A stretch of 43,341 bases of DNA from Streptomyces sp. SID14436 (lineage in GTDB: Bacteria > Actinomycetota > Actinomycetes > Streptomycetales > Streptomycetaceae). The notes beneath the pieces are model-generated. The model was given only the letters and a program-made list of their open reading frames with translations, had not been told where the DNA came from and did not search any database. A program made the translations under genes and the position numbers. The DNA lies in contig NZ_JAAGMD010000234.1 of the NCBI RefSeq assembly GCF_010548465.1, forward strand, positions 1-43,341, read 5' to 3'. Below, one piece after another: positions 21,688 through 31,742 of the stretch. How positions within the stretch are numbered: position 1 is the first letter of the stretch; the number at the start of each line of letters is the position of its first letter.

Positions 21688-22974
21688 GTGGCACGCATCG
21701 GTGACGGCGGCGATCTGCTCAAGTGCTCGTTCTGCGGCAAGAGCCAGAAGCAGGTCAAGAAGCTCATCGCAGGGCCCGGTGTGTACATCTGCGACGAGTG
21801 CATCGATCTCTGCAACGAGATCATCGAGGAAGAGCTCGCCGAGACCAGCGAGGTCCGCTGGGAGGAGCTCCCCAAGCCCCGCGAGATCTACGAGTTCCTC
21901 GAGGGGTACGTGGTGGGCCAGGAGGCGGCCAAGAAGGCCCTCTCCGTCGCGGTGTACAACCACTACAAACGGGTCCAGGCCGGTGAGAACGGCGGCGCGC
22001 AGGGCCGCGAGGACGCCATCGAGCTGGCGAAGTCCAACATCCTCCTGCTGGGCCCCACGGGCTCCGGCAAGACCCTGCTGGCGCAGACGCTCGCCCGCAT
22101 GCTGAACGTCCCCTTCGCGATCGCCGACGCCACGGCGCTCACCGAGGCGGGATACGTGGGCGAGGACGTCGAGAACATCCTGCTGAAGCTGATCCAGGCG
22201 GCCGACTACGACGTCAAGAAGGCCGAGACCGGGATCATCTACATCGACGAGATCGACAAGGTCGCGCGGAAGAGTGAAAACCCGTCCATCACGCGCGACG
22301 TCTCCGGCGAGGGCGTCCAGCAGGCCCTGCTGAAGATCCTGGAGGGCACCACCGCCTCCGTCCCGCCGCAGGGCGGGCGCAAGCACCCGCACCAGGAGTT
22401 CATCCAGATCGACACGACGAACGTGCTGTTCATCGTGGGCGGCGCCTTCGCGGGCCTGGAGAAGATCATCGAGGGCCGGGCGGGCGCCAAGGGCATCGGC
22501 TTCGGTGCGACGATCCGCTCCAAGCGGGAACTGGAGAGCAAGGACCAGTTCGAGCAGGTCATGCCGGAGGACCTGGTCAAGTTCGGCATGATCCCCGAGT
22601 TCATCGGCCGGCTCCCGGTCATCACGAGCGTCCACAACCTCGACCGCGAGGCCCTGCTCCAGATCCTCGTCGAGCCGCGCAACGCGCTCGTGAAGCAGTA
22701 CCAGCGCCTCTTCGAACTCGACGGCGTGGAGCTCGACTTCGAGCGCGAGGCGCTCGAGGCCATCGCCGACCAGGCCATCCTCCGCCAGACCGGCGCGCGC
22801 GGCCTGCGCGCCATCATGGAGGAGGTCCTGCAGGGCGTGATGTACGAGGTCCCGTCCCGCAAGGACGTCGCCCGCGTCGTCATCACCGCCGACGTGGTCC
22901 TCTCCAACGTCAACCCCACCCTCATCCCGCGCGACGCGCGGGGCCGGGGGCCGGGGGAGCAGAAGACGGCCTAG
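21688..22974 (+). CDS. clpX: ClpX, ATP-dependent unfoldase of the Clp protease
   Basis: A 428-residue AAA+ protein. N-terminal zinc-binding domain with Cys13, Cys16, Cys35 and Cys38; Walker A GPTGSGKT at 122-129; Walker B IIYIDEID near 183-190; the ClpP-docking IGF loop in GIGFGA; sensor and arginine-finger region PEFIGRLP. It unfolds tagged substrates and feeds them to the ClpP1P2 barrel encoded just upstream. GTG start with GAAGGGGAA at normal distance. A strong hairpin follows the stop. Confidence 0.97.
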   Translation: MARIGDGGDLLKCSFCGKSQKQVKKLIAGPGVYICDECIDLCNEIIEEELAETSEVRWEELPKPREIYEFLEGYVVGQEAAKKALSVAVYNHYKRVQAGENGGAQGREDAIELAKSNILLLGPTGSGKTLLAQTLARMLNVPFAIADATALTEAGYVGEDVENILLKLIQAADYDVKKAETGIIYIDEIDKVARKSENPSITRDVSGEGVQQALLKILEGTTASVPPQGGRKHPHQEFIQIDTTNVLFIVGGAFAGLEKIIEGRAGAKGIGFGATIRSKRELESKDQFEQVMPEDLVKFGMIPEFIGRLPVITSVHNLDREALLQILVEPRNALVKQYQRLFELDGVELDFEREALEAIADQAILRQTGARGLRAIMEEVLQGVMYEVPSRKDVARVVITADVVLSNVNPTLIPRDARGRGPGEQKTA

Positions 22975-22983
22975 ACATCAGTA

Positions 22984-23024
22984 CACGGAGGGCGCCCGGC
23001 GAATGCCGCCGGGCGCCCTCCGTG
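22984..23024. terminator. Bidirectional terminator after clpX
   Basis: A perfect 18-bp stem, CACGGAGGGCGCCCGGCG (22984-23001) and its complement (23007-23024), with a 5-base loop between the convergent clpX and membrane-protein genes. Confidence 0.88.
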
Positions 23025-23053
23025 CTGCGGTGGGACAGGCCGTCCCGTGCGGA

Positions 23054-23989
23054 TCAGTCCTCGACGCGGATCTCGTTGCGCAGGTCCGTGGTGATGTCCA
23101 CGGCGGCGTCCTTGGTGATGTCCTTGGTGTTGTCCCCGGGGGAGACGATGGCGATCGTGCTGTAGTCGGCCCAGGCGCAGAACCAGTTGGTCGTTTCCTT
23201 CTTGGTGAGGTTGTTGGTGCCCTGACCCGCCTGGCACTTCATGACCGCACCGTCGATCTCGACCGACTCCGGCTCACCGACCAGTTCGGTCATGAGCTCG
23301 TTGTTCTGCTCCTTCTCCGTGTTCGCCTTCAGGGACGCGAAGATCCTGTCGAGCGTGCCCTCCGGATCGGCGACCTTGCCGTAGGCGCCGAGGAAGGTCA
23401 CGCCCTTGGCGCCGAGCAACTCGGCCTCGGACGGCAGCGTGGAGGGGTCCTGCGGGTCGTACCTGCTGAAGTCGGCGGTCGAGTAGGAGGCGCCGACCGA
23501 GGTGCCGTCCTTGATGCCGCCCTTGGCCAGCTTGGCGGCGTCGTTGCTCCCGGTGTTCCCGGCGGGCTGACCGACGCGCGTGTACTCGCTCAGCACCGTC
23601 CTCGGCGCGTCCAGCTTGTGCGGCCCGTCGTCCTCCAGCCCGCTGCCCGCGCCGCCGCCCCCGCCTATGACGAAGTAGGCGCCCACGCCGATCGCGGCGA
23701 CGACCGCCACCGCGCCGATGATGATCCCGGCCTTCTTGCCGCCGCTGCCCGGCGCCGGAGGCTGGGGCGGCATGCCGTACGGCGCCTGGCCGTAGGGGGG
23801 CTGCTGCGGCGGGACACCGGGCTGGCCGGGCTGCTGCTGCGGATAGCCGTAACCGGGCTGCGGAGCCTGCTGGGGGTAGCCGTAGCCGGGCTGCGGAGCC
23901 TGCGGCTGCTGGCCGTAAGGACCCGGCTGGCCGTACGGCCCGGGCTGCTGGGGCTGTCCGCCGTACGGGCCCGGCTGGTTGTAGCTCAT
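23054..23989 (-). CDS. Pro/Gly/Tyr/Gln-rich single-pass membrane protein, unknown function
   Basis: A 311-residue protein. Residues 1-85 are low-complexity, built from PQQPGYG and QPGPYG units. One transmembrane helix (about 87-107, [21 protein letters not shown]) and a Gly-run follow, then a 200-residue outer domain with two cysteines (KCQAG and WFCAWAD) that could form a disulfide. The N-in orientation is inferred from the GGKK before the helix. Similar Pro/Tyr-rich membrane proteins are common in Streptomyces; none has a clear role. GGAGGGGA lies upstream of the ATG. Confidence 0.75.
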   Translation of the reverse strand: MSYNQPGPYGGQPQQPGPYGQPGPYGQQPQAPQPGYGYPQQAPQPGYGYPQQQPGQPGVPPQQPPYGQAPYGMPPQPPAPGSGGKKAGIIIGAVAVVAAIGVGAYFVIGGGGGAGSGLEDDGPHKLDAPRTVLSEYTRVGQPAGNTGSNDAAKLAKGGIKDGTSVGASYSTADFSRYDPQDPSTLPSEAELLGAKGVTFLGAYGKVADPEGTLDRIFASLKANTEKEQNNELMTELVGEPESVEIDGAVMKCQAGQGTNNLTKKETTNWFCAWADYSTIAIVSPGDNTKDITKDAAVDITTDLRNEIRVED

Positions 23990-24114
23990 CTTCTGGGTTC
24001 CCCTCCAGATACTTACGTGTCGTTGACATCCTGGCTCAGGAGGAAACCCTTCAGACCGGCGGGGGGCGCACCGTTACAAAGGAATCGCGTTTCGGGACTG
24101 GGCCGTGACACCCG

Positions 24115-24127
24115 TAAACTCATGCCC
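24115..24127 (+). promoter_or_regulatory. Leaderless-type -10 element of valS
   Basis: TAAACT (24115-24120) is seven bases before GTG 24128; no T-box leader and no Shine-Dalgarno sequence is visible. TTCGGG (24091-24096) could act as -35 at 18-bp spacing. Confidence 0.45.
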
Positions 24128-26752
24128 GTGACCGAGAACACTCAGCAGCCAGCATCAGCGCCCACCACCGAACTGCCGACCCAGTACGCGCCGGCCGACG
24201 TAGAGGGGCCGCTGTACGAGCGCTGGGTAGAGCGGGGGTACTTCGAGGCCGACGCCAAGAGCGAGAAGCCTCCGTACACCGTCGTCATCCCCCCGCCGAA
24301 CGTCACGGGCAGCCTGCACCTGGGGCACGCCTTCGAGCACACGCTCATCGACGCCCTGACCCGCCGCAAGCGCATGCAGGGCCACGAGACGTTGTGGCAG
24401 CCGGGCATGGACCACGCCGGCATCGCCACGCAGAACGTCGTCGAGCGGGAGCTGGCCAAGGAGGGCAAGTCCCGCCACGACCTGGGCCGTGAGGCGTTCG
24501 TCGAGCGGGTCTGGCAGTGGAAGAACGAGTCCGGTGGCCAGATCAGCGGCCAGATGCGCCGCCTCGGCGACGGCGTCGCCTGGTCGCGTGAGCGCTTCAC
24601 CATGGACGAGGGCCTGTCCCGGGCCGTCCAGACCATCTTCAAGCGGCTCTACGACGACGAGCTGATCTACCGCGCCGAGCGCATCATCAACTGGTGCCCG
24701 CGCTGCCTGACCGCGATCTCCGACATCGAGGTCGAGTACCAGGACGACGACGGCGAGCTCGTCTCCATGAAGTACGGCGACGGGGACGACACCATCGTCG
24801 TCGCCACGACCCGTGCCGAGACGATGCTCGGGGACACGGCCGTCGCCGTCCACCCCGACGACGAGCGCTACCGGCACCTGGTCGGCAAGCTGATCAAGCT
24901 GCCGCTGACCGACCGCTCGATCCCGGTCGTCGCCGACGAGCACGTCGACCCCGAGTTCGGGACCGGCGCGGTCAAGGTGACCCCGGCGCACGACCCGAAC
25001 GACTTCGAGATCGGCCGCCGCCACGACCTGCCCGCCATCGCGGTCATGGACGAGCACGCGGTCATCACCGCCCACGGCCCCTTCCAGGGCCAGGACCGGC
25101 TGGAGGCCCGCTCCGCCATCGTCGCCGCGCTGCGCGCCGAGGGGCGGATCGTCGCCGAGAAGCGGCCGTACGTCCACTCGGTCGGCCACTGCTCGCGCTG
25201 CAAGACCACCATCGAGCCGCGGCTGTCCATGCAGTGGTGGGTCAAGGTCGGCCCGCTCGCCAAGGCGGCCGGTGACGCCGTCCGCGACGGCCGCGTCAAG
25301 ATCCATCCGCAGGAGATGGAGAAGCGGTACTTCGACTGGGTCGACAACCTCCACGACTGGTGCATCTCCCGCCAGTTGTGGTGGGGCCACCGCATCCCGG
25401 TCTGGTACGGGCCGGACGGCGAGGTCGTCTGCGTCGGACCCGACGACGAGGCGCCCACCGGCGAGCGCTGGCACCAGGACACCGACGTCCTGGACACCTG
25501 GTTCTCCTCCGGCCTGTGGCCCTTCTCCACGCTGGGCTGGCCGGAGCAGACCGAGTCGCTCGCGAAGTTCTACCCGAACTCCGTCCTGGTCACCGGCTAC
25601 GACATCCTCTTCTTCTGGGTCGCCCGGATGATGATGTTCGGCCTGTACGCGATGGACGGCACCCCGCCGTTCCACACCATCGCCCTGCACGGCATGGTCC
25701 GCGACCAGTTCGGCAAGAAGATGTCGAAGTCCTTCGGCAACGCGGTCAACCCGCTGGACTGGATGGACAAGTACGGCTCGGACGCGCTGCGCTTCACGCT
25801 CGCCCGCGGCGCCAACCCGGGCGTCGACGTGCCGATCGGCGAGGACTGGGTCCAGGGCTCGCGCAACTTCGCCAACAAGATCTGGAACGCGACCCGGTTC
25901 GCGCTGATGAACGGCGCGACCGTCGAGGGCCCGCTGCCGGACGCCTCGGCGATGTCGCCGACCGACCGCTGGATCCTGTCCCGGCTGAACACGGTCGTCG
26001 CCGAAGTCGACGCGTACTACGAGGACTTCCAGTTCGCCAAGCTGTCGGACGCGCTGTTCCACTTCGCGTGGGACGAGGTGTTCGACTGGTACGTCGAGCT
26101 GTCCAAGACCACCTTCCAGGCGGGCGGCGAGGCCGCCGAGGTCAGCAAGCGGGTCCTGGGCGAGGTCCTCGACGTCACGCTGCGGCTGCTGCACCCGGTC
26201 GTCCCCTTCGTCACCGAGACGCTGTGGACCACGCTGACCGGGGGCGAGTCGGTCGTCATCGCCGACTGGCCCACCGACAGCGGCTTCCGGGACGCCGACG
26301 CCGAGCGCGAGATCGCCACGCTCCAGTCGGTGATCACCGAGGTCCGCCGCTTCCGGGCCGACCAGGGCCTGCAGCCCGGCCAGCGGGTCCCGGCCCGGCT
26401 GACCCTCGACGGCACCACGCTGGCCCGCCACGAGGCGGCCATCCGCCAGCTGCTCCGGCTCCAGCCGGAGGGGGACTCCTTCACCGCCACGGCGACCCTG
26501 CCGGTCGGCGGCGCCGAGGTCGCGCTGGACCTGTCCGGCACGATCGACGTCGCCGCCGAGCGCAAGCGGCTCGCCAAGGACCTCGCCGCCGCGCAGAAGG
26601 AGCGCCAGCAGGCGGAGGCGAAGCTGGGCAACGAGGCGTTCCTCGCCAAGGCGCCCGACCACGTCGTGGACAAGATCCGCACCCGCCTCGCCAAGGCGGA
26701 GGAGGACATCGTCCGCATCGACAACCAGCTCTCCAAGCTGCCCGAGAGCTGA
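24128..26752 (+). CDS. valS: Valyl-tRNA synthetase
   Basis: An 874-residue class I synthetase that charges tRNA-Val and edits misactivated Thr. The HIGH box appears as HLGH at 64-67 ([18 protein letters not shown]), KMSKS at 531-535 (KKMSKSFGN), and a CP1 editing domain lies between (with [16 protein letters not shown]). The C-terminal coiled-coil arm rich in Lys/Ala/Glu is typical of ValRS. GTG 24128 is preferred because of the leaderless-type -10; the ATG at 24122 adds two residues. It stands alone between its own promoter and a 21-bp terminator stem. Confidence 0.97.
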   Translation: MTENTQQPASAPTTELPTQYAPADVEGPLYERWVERGYFEADAKSEKPPYTVVIPPPNVTGSLHLGHAFEHTLIDALTRRKRMQGHETLWQPGMDHAGIATQNVVERELAKEGKSRHDLGREAFVERVWQWKNESGGQISGQMRRLGDGVAWSRERFTMDEGLSRAVQTIFKRLYDDELIYRAERIINWCPRCLTAISDIEVEYQDDDGELVSMKYGDGDDTIVVATTRAETMLGDTAVAVHPDDERYRHLVGKLIKLPLTDRSIPVVADEHVDPEFGTGAVKVTPAHDPNDFEIGRRHDLPAIAVMDEHAVITAHGPFQGQDRLEARSAIVAALRAEGRIVAEKRPYVHSVGHCSRCKTTIEPRLSMQWWVKVGPLAKAAGDAVRDGRVKIHPQEMEKRYFDWVDNLHDWCISRQLWWGHRIPVWYGPDGEVVCVGPDDEAPTGERWHQDTDVLDTWFSSGLWPFSTLGWPEQTESLAKFYPNSVLVTGYDILFFWVARMMMFGLYAMDGTPPFHTIALHGMVRDQFGKKMSKSFGNAVNPLDWMDKYGSDALRFTLARGANPGVDVPIGEDWVQGSRNFANKIWNATRFALMNGATVEGPLPDASAMSPTDRWILSRLNTVVAEVDAYYEDFQFAKLSDALFHFAWDEVFDWYVELSKTTFQAGGEAAEVSKRVLGEVLDVTLRLLHPVVPFVTETLWTTLTGGESVVIADWPTDSGFRDADAEREIATLQSVITEVRRFRADQGLQPGQRVPARLTLDGTTLARHEAAIRQLLRLQPEGDSFTATATLPVGGAEVALDLSGTIDVAAERKRLAKDLAAAQKERQQAEAKLGNEAFLAKAPDHVVDKIRTRLAKAEEDIVRIDNQLSKLPES

Positions 26753-26788
26753 CCGCCGGCGCGTGGCGCGGGGCCGCCGGCCCCCGCC

Positions 26789-26840
26789 GCGGTACGGGGA
26801 CGGGCCCGGTGCGCACGCGCCGGGCCCGTCCCCGTACCGC
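26789..26840 (+). terminator. valS terminator, perfect 21-bp stem
   Basis: A 21-base arm (26789-26809, GCGGTACGGGGACGG then GCCCGG) pairs exactly with 26820-26840 around a 10-base loop, 36 bases after the valS stop. Confidence 0.88.
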
Positions 26841-26879
26841 TCGCGGGAGCCGTGGCCGCGTCCGCCGGCCGCCCTTCCG

Positions 26880-26892
26880 TAGACTGGCTCCC
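26880..26892 (+). promoter_or_regulatory. Leaderless-type -10 element of folC
   Basis: TAGACT (26880-26885) stands seven bases before the GTG at 26893, with no ribosome binding site between. Confidence 0.45.
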
Positions 26893-28413
26893 GTGAGCGA
26901 CCTCCCCCCGAACAGCGATGCCGACGAGCCCGACCCCCTCGACTCCTTCGAGGAGATCATCGAGGCCGAGACCAGCCGCGACCCCGACCTCGCGGTGATC
27001 GAGGCGGGCAGCCGCACCCTGCGCACGCAGGGCGGCCCGCCGGAGGCGGGGGTGCCCGCACGGCCGGCCGACCCGGAGGTCGACCAGGCGCTGCGCGAGG
27101 TCGAGGCCGAGCTGGCGACCCGCTGGGGCGAGACCAAGCTGGAGCCGTCGGTCGCCCGGATCTCCGCGCTGATGGACGTGCTGGGCGAGCCGCAGCGCGC
27201 GTACCCCTCGATCCACATCACCGGCACCAACGGCAAGACCTCCACCGCCCGCATGATCGAGGCCCTGCTCGGCGCCTTCGAGCTGCGCACCGGCCGGTAC
27301 ACCTCGCCCCACGTGCAGTCCGTCACCGAGCGCATCAGCCTCGACGGGGCGCCCATCTCCGCCGAGCGGTTCGTGGAGACGTACCGGGACATCGCGCCGT
27401 ACGTCGAGATGGTCGACGCCCGGCAGGAGTACCGGCTGTCGTTCTTCGAGGTGCTGACCGGCATGGCGTACGCCGCCTTCGCCGACGCGCCGGTGGACGT
27501 CGCCGTCGTCGAGGTCGGCATGGGCGGCAGCTGGGACGCGACCAACGTGATCGACGGCAGTGTCGCCGTGGTCATGCCCATAGACCTCGACCACACGGAC
27601 CGGCTCGGCACCACCCCCGCCGAGATCGCGGGGGAGAAGGCCGGCATCGTCAAGCGCGACGCCACGGTGATCATGGCGCAGCAGCCGGTCGACGCGGCCC
27701 AGGTGCTGCTGAAGAAGGCCGTCGAGGTGGACGCCACCGTGGCCCGCGAGGGCCTGGAGTTCGGGGTGGTGTCCCGGCAGATCGCGGTCGGCGGCCAGCT
27801 GCTCACACTGCGCGGTCTGGGCGGCGAGTACCCCGAGGTGTACCTGCCGCTGCACGGCGCCCACCAGGCGCACAACGCGGCCGTGGCGCTCGCCGCCGTG
27901 GAGGCGTTCTTCGGCGTCGGCGCCCAGCGCGCCGAACCGCTCGACATCGACACCGTGCGCAAGGCCTTCGCCGCGGTGGCCTCGCCGGGCCGCCTGGAGG
28001 TCGTGCGCCGCTCGCCCACCGTGGTGCTGGACGCCGCCCACAACCCGGCGGGCGCGCGGGCCGCGGCCGCCGCGGTCGGTGAGGCGTTCCAGTTCACCCG
28101 GCTCATCGGGGTCGTCGGCGCGAGCGGCGACAAGAACGTGCGCGGGCTGCTGGAGGCGTTCGAGCCGGTCTTCGCCGAGATCGTGGTCACCCAGAACTCC
28201 ACCCACCGGGCCATGGACGCCGACGCCCTCGCGGCGGTCGCCGTGGAGGTGTTCGGCGAGGACCGGGTCCAGGTGGAGCCGCGGCTGCCCGACGCGCTGG
28301 AGTCGGCGATCACACTGGCCGAGGAGGAGGGCGAGTTCGCCGGCGGCGGCGTGCTCGTCACCGGTTCCGTCATCACGGTCGGCGAGGCCCGGCTGCTCCT
28401 GGGGAAGGGCTGA
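26893..28413 (+). CDS. folC: Bifunctional dihydrofolate synthase / folylpolyglutamate synthase
   Basis: A 506-residue Mur-ligase-type enzyme that adds glutamate to dihydropteroate and folates. The P-loop is ITGTNGKTST at about residue 110; the metal-binding loop with YTSPH and the DLDHTDRLG motif follow, and the C-terminal domain carries VLDAAHNPAGARAA. The N-terminal 75 residues are an acidic, low-complexity extension not needed for the fold. It begins a compact run with DUF4233 (6 bp gap) and ndk, conserved also in mycobacteria (folC-Rv2446c-ndk). Confidence 0.95.
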   Translation: MSDLPPNSDADEPDPLDSFEEIIEAETSRDPDLAVIEAGSRTLRTQGGPPEAGVPARPADPEVDQALREVEAELATRWGETKLEPSVARISALMDVLGEPQRAYPSIHITGTNGKTSTARMIEALLGAFELRTGRYTSPHVQSVTERISLDGAPISAERFVETYRDIAPYVEMVDARQEYRLSFFEVLTGMAYAAFADAPVDVAVVEVGMGGSWDATNVIDGSVAVVMPIDLDHTDRLGTTPAEIAGEKAGIVKRDATVIMAQQPVDAAQVLLKKAVEVDATVAREGLEFGVVSRQIAVGGQLLTLRGLGGEYPEVYLPLHGAHQAHNAAVALAAVEAFFGVGAQRAEPLDIDTVRKAFAAVASPGRLEVVRRSPTVVLDAAHNPAGARAAAAAVGEAFQFTRLIGVVGASGDKNVRGLLEAFEPVFAEIVVTQNSTHRAMDADALAAVAVEVFGEDRVQVEPRLPDALESAITLAEEEGEFAGGGVLVTGSVITVGEARLLLGKG

Positions 28414-28419
28414 GTAACG

Positions 28420-28770
28420 GTGCGTACGCTCTGCGCCTCGACGCTGATCGGGGAGTTCTTCATCATCGGCTTCGCGGGGCTGGTGGCGATGAAGGACCCG
28501 GACATGTCCATGAGCACGGTGTGGACGGTGTGCGGGGTCGCCATGTTCCTGTGCGTGCTGCTGTGCGGCATGATCACGCGGCCGGGCGGCGTGGCCCTCG
28601 GCTGGGCCCTGCAGATCGCCCTGGTCGCCGCCGGGTTCTTCGTCCCGACGATGTTCTTCCTCGGCGCGGTGTTCGCGGCGCTGTGGTGGGCTTCGGTGCA
28701 TTACGGGCGAAAGGTGGACGAGGCGAAGGCCCGGTTCGCCGAACAGGCGGAGCAGCCTGACGCTGCGTGA
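28420..28770 (+). CDS. DUF4233 membrane protein
   Basis: A 116-residue protein with four hydrophobic segments and a charged C-terminal tail (GRKVDEAKARFAEQ). MRTLCASTLIGEFFIIGFAGLVAM is the DUF4233 start. The family occurs almost only in actinobacteria between folC and ndk; its function is unknown. The GTG start lies 6 bp after the folC stop, so it is translated from the same message. Confidence 0.88.
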   Translation: MRTLCASTLIGEFFIIGFAGLVAMKDPDMSMSTVWTVCGVAMFLCVLLCGMITRPGGVALGWALQIALVAAGFFVPTMFFLGAVFAALWWASVHYGRKVDEAKARFAEQAEQPDAA

Positions 28771-28836
28771 CAGGGGCGGCGACACGCCGGGTAATCTCGT
28801 GTCCCCGCACACCTTTGACCCGCAAGGAGCTCCGCC

Positions 28837-29250
28837 GTGACCCAGCGCACCCTCGTCCTCCTCAAGCCCGACGCCGTCCGTCGTGGCCTGACCGGCGAGA
28901 TCATCAGCCGCATCGAGCGCAAGGCCGGCTGGCGCATCACCGCGCTGGAACTGCGCACCCTGGACCAGGACACGCTGGAGCAGCACTACGGCGAGCACAA
29001 GGGCAAGCCGTTCTACGAGCCGCTGATGGAGTTCATGGCGTCGGGTCCGGTCGTCGCCCTGATCGTCGAGGGCGACCGGGTCATCGAGGGCGTGCGCCAA
29101 CTGGCCGGTCCCACCGACCCGATCGCCGCCGCGCCGGGTTCGATCCGCGGCGACTTCGGTGTCATCGTGCGGGAGAACCTGATCCACGCCTCGGACTCGG
29201 AGGAGTCCGCCGAGCGCGAGGTGAAGATCTTCTTCCCGGGCCGCGCGTAA
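28837..29250 (+). CDS. ndk: Nucleoside diphosphate kinase
   Basis: A 137-residue enzyme transferring the gamma-phosphate of ATP to nucleoside diphosphates. TLVLLKPDAVRRGLTGEIISRIE is the N-terminal signature; the phosphorylated His lies in NLIHASDSEESAERE. AAGGAG precedes the GTG. A U-tract terminator follows, separating the folC-DUF4233-ndk group from mreB. Confidence 0.97.
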   Translation: MTQRTLVLLKPDAVRRGLTGEIISRIERKAGWRITALELRTLDQDTLEQHYGEHKGKPFYEPLMEFMASGPVVALIVEGDRVIEGVRQLAGPTDPIAAAPGSIRGDFGVIVRENLIHASDSEESAEREVKIFFPGRA

Positions 29251-29294
29251 CGATCTCGTCGCGACGGCCCGCGACGGCTTCGGCCGCCTGTCGG

Positions 29295-29328
29295 ATGGTT
29301 CGGGGGTTTTGCCCCCGGACCATTTTTT
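29295..29328 (+). terminator. Intrinsic terminator with T-tract after ndk
   Basis: ATGGTTCGGGGG (29295-29306) pairs with CCCCCGGACCAT (29312-29323), one G-T pair, 5-base loop, followed directly by six T residues. This is the only classical rho-independent terminator with a clear T run that I noticed in the window. Confidence 0.9.
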
Positions 29329-29447
29329 GGCATATGCGCGGCGTTCGGGGGAACGCATGCCCCCGATGGACCGTCTCCACACGCAGCGGGGGACGCCATC
29401 TGATGACAATGGCGAAGACCCTCGCACAGTGTTCGCGAAGGCGCGTC

Positions 29448-29453
29448 TACCAT
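29448..29453 (+). promoter_or_regulatory. Possible -10 element of mreB
   Basis: TACCAT, 79 bases before the ATG at 29533, has a vegetative -10 pattern. The S. coelicolor mre cluster is known to have several promoters; others may exist in this 282-bp gap. Confidence 0.3.
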
Positions 29454-29532
29454 GGAAGCCATCGCGTCACCGCACCCACCTCGCCAACCTGAAAAGCCCT
29501 CAAAAGCTCGTGGGAAGGCCAGACGAATCCTG

Positions 29533-30564
29533 ATGGGGAACTCAATGTCGTTCATCGGCCGTGACATGGCTGTCGACCTCGGGACCGCCAACACGCTGGT
29601 GTACGTCAGGGGTCGCGGGATCGTACTCAACGAGCCGTCCGTCGTAGCGATCAACACCAATACCGGTGGCATCCTCGCGGTCGGTGCCGAAGCGAAGAAG
29701 ATGATCGGCCGCACGCCGGGGAACATCGTCGCCGTGCGTCCGCTGAAGGACGGCGTCATCGCCGACTTCGAGATCACCGAGCGGATGCTCCGCTACTTCA
29801 TCCTGAAGATCCACAAGCGGCGGTATCTGGCTCGTCCGCGGGTCGTCGTCTGTGTGCCCTCGGGCATCACCGGCGTCGAGCGCCGCGCCGTCATCGAGGC
29901 GTCGTCCCAGGCCGGCGCCCGTCAGGTGCACATCATCGAGGAGCCCATGGCCGCGGCCATCGGTTCCGGCCTGCCGGTCCACGAGGCCACGGGCAACATG
30001 GTGGTGGACATCGGCGGCGGCACCACGGAGGTCGCGGTCATCTCCCTCGGCGGCATCGTCACCGCCCAGTCCATCCGCGTCGCGGGCGACGAGCTGGACA
30101 ACGCGATCATCCAGCACATCAAGAAGGAGTACTCGCTGCTGCTGGGTGAGCGGACGGCCGAACAGATCAAGATCACGATCGGTTCGGCGTACGACCTGGA
30201 CACCGACGAGCACACCGAGATCCGCGGCCGGGACCTCGTCTCCGGGCTGCCCAAGACCGTCGTCATCTCCGCCGCCGAAGTGCGCAAGGCGATCGAGGAG
30301 CCCGTCAACGCCATCGTGGACGCCGTGAAGACGACCCTCGACAAGTGCCCGCCGGAGCTGTCCGGCGACATCATGGACCGGGGCATCGTCCTGACCGGCG
30401 GCGGCGCGCTGCTGCGCGGCCTCGACGAACGGCTGCGCCGTGAGACCGGCATGCCGATCCACATCGCCGAGGACCCGCTGGACAGCGTGGCGCTCGGCTC
30501 CGGCAAGTGCGTCGAGGAGTTCGAGGCGCTGCAGCAGGTGCTGGACGCCCAGCCGCGCAGATGA
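29533..30564 (+). CDS. mreB: MreB, actin-like cell-shape protein
   Basis: A 343-residue actin-family ATPase. The phosphate-1 loop is [14 protein letters not shown], the phosphate-2 loop [11 protein letters not shown] and the adenosine motif [14 protein letters not shown]. In Streptomyces MreB acts mainly in spore-wall synthesis and not in polar growth. Start: ATG 29533 gives [11 protein letters not shown]; the alternative ATG 29545 (MSFIGRD), which has GGGGAA before it, would be four residues shorter. A hairpin lies just after the stop, suggesting that part of the mreB transcript ends before mreC. Confidence 0.96.
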   Translation: MGNSMSFIGRDMAVDLGTANTLVYVRGRGIVLNEPSVVAINTNTGGILAVGAEAKKMIGRTPGNIVAVRPLKDGVIADFEITERMLRYFILKIHKRRYLARPRVVVCVPSGITGVERRAVIEASSQAGARQVHIIEEPMAAAIGSGLPVHEATGNMVVDIGGGTTEVAVISLGGIVTAQSIRVAGDELDNAIIQHIKKEYSLLLGERTAEQIKITIGSAYDLDTDEHTEIRGRDLVSGLPKTVVISAAEVRKAIEEPVNAIVDAVKTTLDKCPPELSGDIMDRGIVLTGGGALLRGLDERLRRETGMPIHIAEDPLDSVALGSGKCVEEFEALQQVLDAQPRR

Positions 30565-30579
30565 CACAACGTTTTGATT

Positions 30580-30613
30580 CCGCCGTACGGGACGATCTCC
30601 TCTCGTACGGCGG
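30580..30613 (+). terminator. Hairpin between mreB and mreC
   Basis: CCGCCGTACG (30580-30589) pairs exactly with CGTACGGCGG (30604-30613) over a 14-base loop that can close further with G-T pairs. It may end or attenuate mreB transcription. Confidence 0.65.
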
Positions 30614-30675
30614 ATCGTTGATATAGAGGCATAAGCTCCCACAACGTGGCGTACCGTCCGAACGGGGGCAGAACA

Positions 30676-30716
30676 CCCGCACCACCGCACCACCCGCACC
30701 ACCGCACCACCCGCAC
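30676..30716 (+). repeat. 17-bp tandem repeat in the mreC leader
   Basis: The unit CCCGCACCACCGCACCA occurs twice in perfect tandem (30676-30692, 30693-30709), followed by a partial third copy (CCCGCAC). It is C/A-only apart from G at two positions, so a transcript across it would be unstructured. Confidence 0.9.
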
Positions 30717-30787
30717 ATCCGAACATCCACACCTCCGACCCGTTCTCGACACAACCGATCTCGACGAGGAAGGCACGGCCGCCGCAC

Positions 30788-31729
30788 GTGAGGGACACAC
30801 GAGAGAGCCGGCTGCTCCTGGTGCTGCTGATTGCCATCGCGTTCGCACTGATCACGGTGGACATCCGCGGCGGGGAGGACTCACCGGTCGACGGTGCCCG
30901 GGGGGCCGCGGCGACGGTCTTCGGCCCGATCGAGAACGGCGTGTCCAGCGCGGTCGATCCGATCGGCAACGCGGTCTCCGCGATCCGCGACTCCGGCGAA
31001 CGCCACGACCGCCTCGCCCGCCTGGAACAGGAGAACGCCGCCCTCAAGGCCGAGCTCGGCAGCGACGACCGCAACCGCAGCCGCCTCAAGCAGCTCGACA
31101 AGATGCTGAAGGTCGCCGGCCAGGGCCAGTACGGCATCAAGGGCGCCCAGGTCATCGCCATAGGGGCGGCCCAGGGCTTCTCCTGGACCATCACCATCGA
31201 CGCCGGCGCCAACGACGGCATCGAACGCGACATGACCGTCCTCAACGGCGACGGCCTCGTCGGACGCGTCACCACCGTCGGACCCGACACCGCGACCGTG
31301 CTGCTCGCCAGCGACCCCGACTTCACCGTCGGCACCCGCATGGAGGCCGGCGACGAACTCGGCTTCGCCTCCGGCCAGGGCGACCGCCCGCTGCGCGTGG
31401 AACTGCTGAACGGCAAGGCCGAGATCAAGAAGGGCGACCGCCTGGTCACCTTCGGCTCGCAGGCCGACAAGCCCTTCGTGCCCGGCGTCCCGGTCGGCGT
31501 GGTCTCCCGCGTCGACCCCTCCGGCGGCGACCTCACCCGCACCGTCTACGTGACGCCGTTCGTCGGCTTCACCAAGCTGGACATCGTCGGCGTCGTCGTC
31601 CAGGCGCCCCAGAAGGACCCGCGCGACACGGTGCTGCCCCGCAAGCCCAAGCCGACCCCCACGCCGACCGTGACGGTGACCGTCACCCCGTCCGCCCCGG
31701 CCGACGGCCAGGTCCAGCCAGAGCAGTAG
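30788..31729 (+). CDS. mreC: MreC, elongasome scaffold protein
   Basis: A 313-residue bitopic protein: one transmembrane helix (about 9-23), a coiled coil (about 75-112, ARLEQENAALKAEL...) and the two beta-barrel domains (about 120-275). It ends in a Pro/Thr/Val-rich tail (KPTPTPTVTVTVTPS). MreC links MreB with PBP2 and RodA outside the membrane. GTG start with GAGGAAGG upstream. The 223-bp leader with a hairpin and a tandem repeat is unusual within this operon. mreD follows after 13 bp. Confidence 0.94.
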   Translation: MRDTRESRLLLVLLIAIAFALITVDIRGGEDSPVDGARGAAATVFGPIENGVSSAVDPIGNAVSAIRDSGERHDRLARLEQENAALKAELGSDDRNRSRLKQLDKMLKVAGQGQYGIKGAQVIAIGAAQGFSWTITIDAGANDGIERDMTVLNGDGLVGRVTTVGPDTATVLLASDPDFTVGTRMEAGDELGFASGQGDRPLRVELLNGKAEIKKGDRLVTFGSQADKPFVPGVPVGVVSRVDPSGGDLTRTVYVTPFVGFTKLDIVGVVVQAPQKDPRDTVLPRKPKPTPTPTVTVTVTPSAPADGQVQPEQ

Positions 31730-31742
31730 GAGCTGTCACCCC

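Noticed and set aside
24032-24037. TTGACA sequence as the valS -35 box
   Set aside because: It lies about 78 bases upstream of the TAAACT -10 candidate, far too distant to pair with it.
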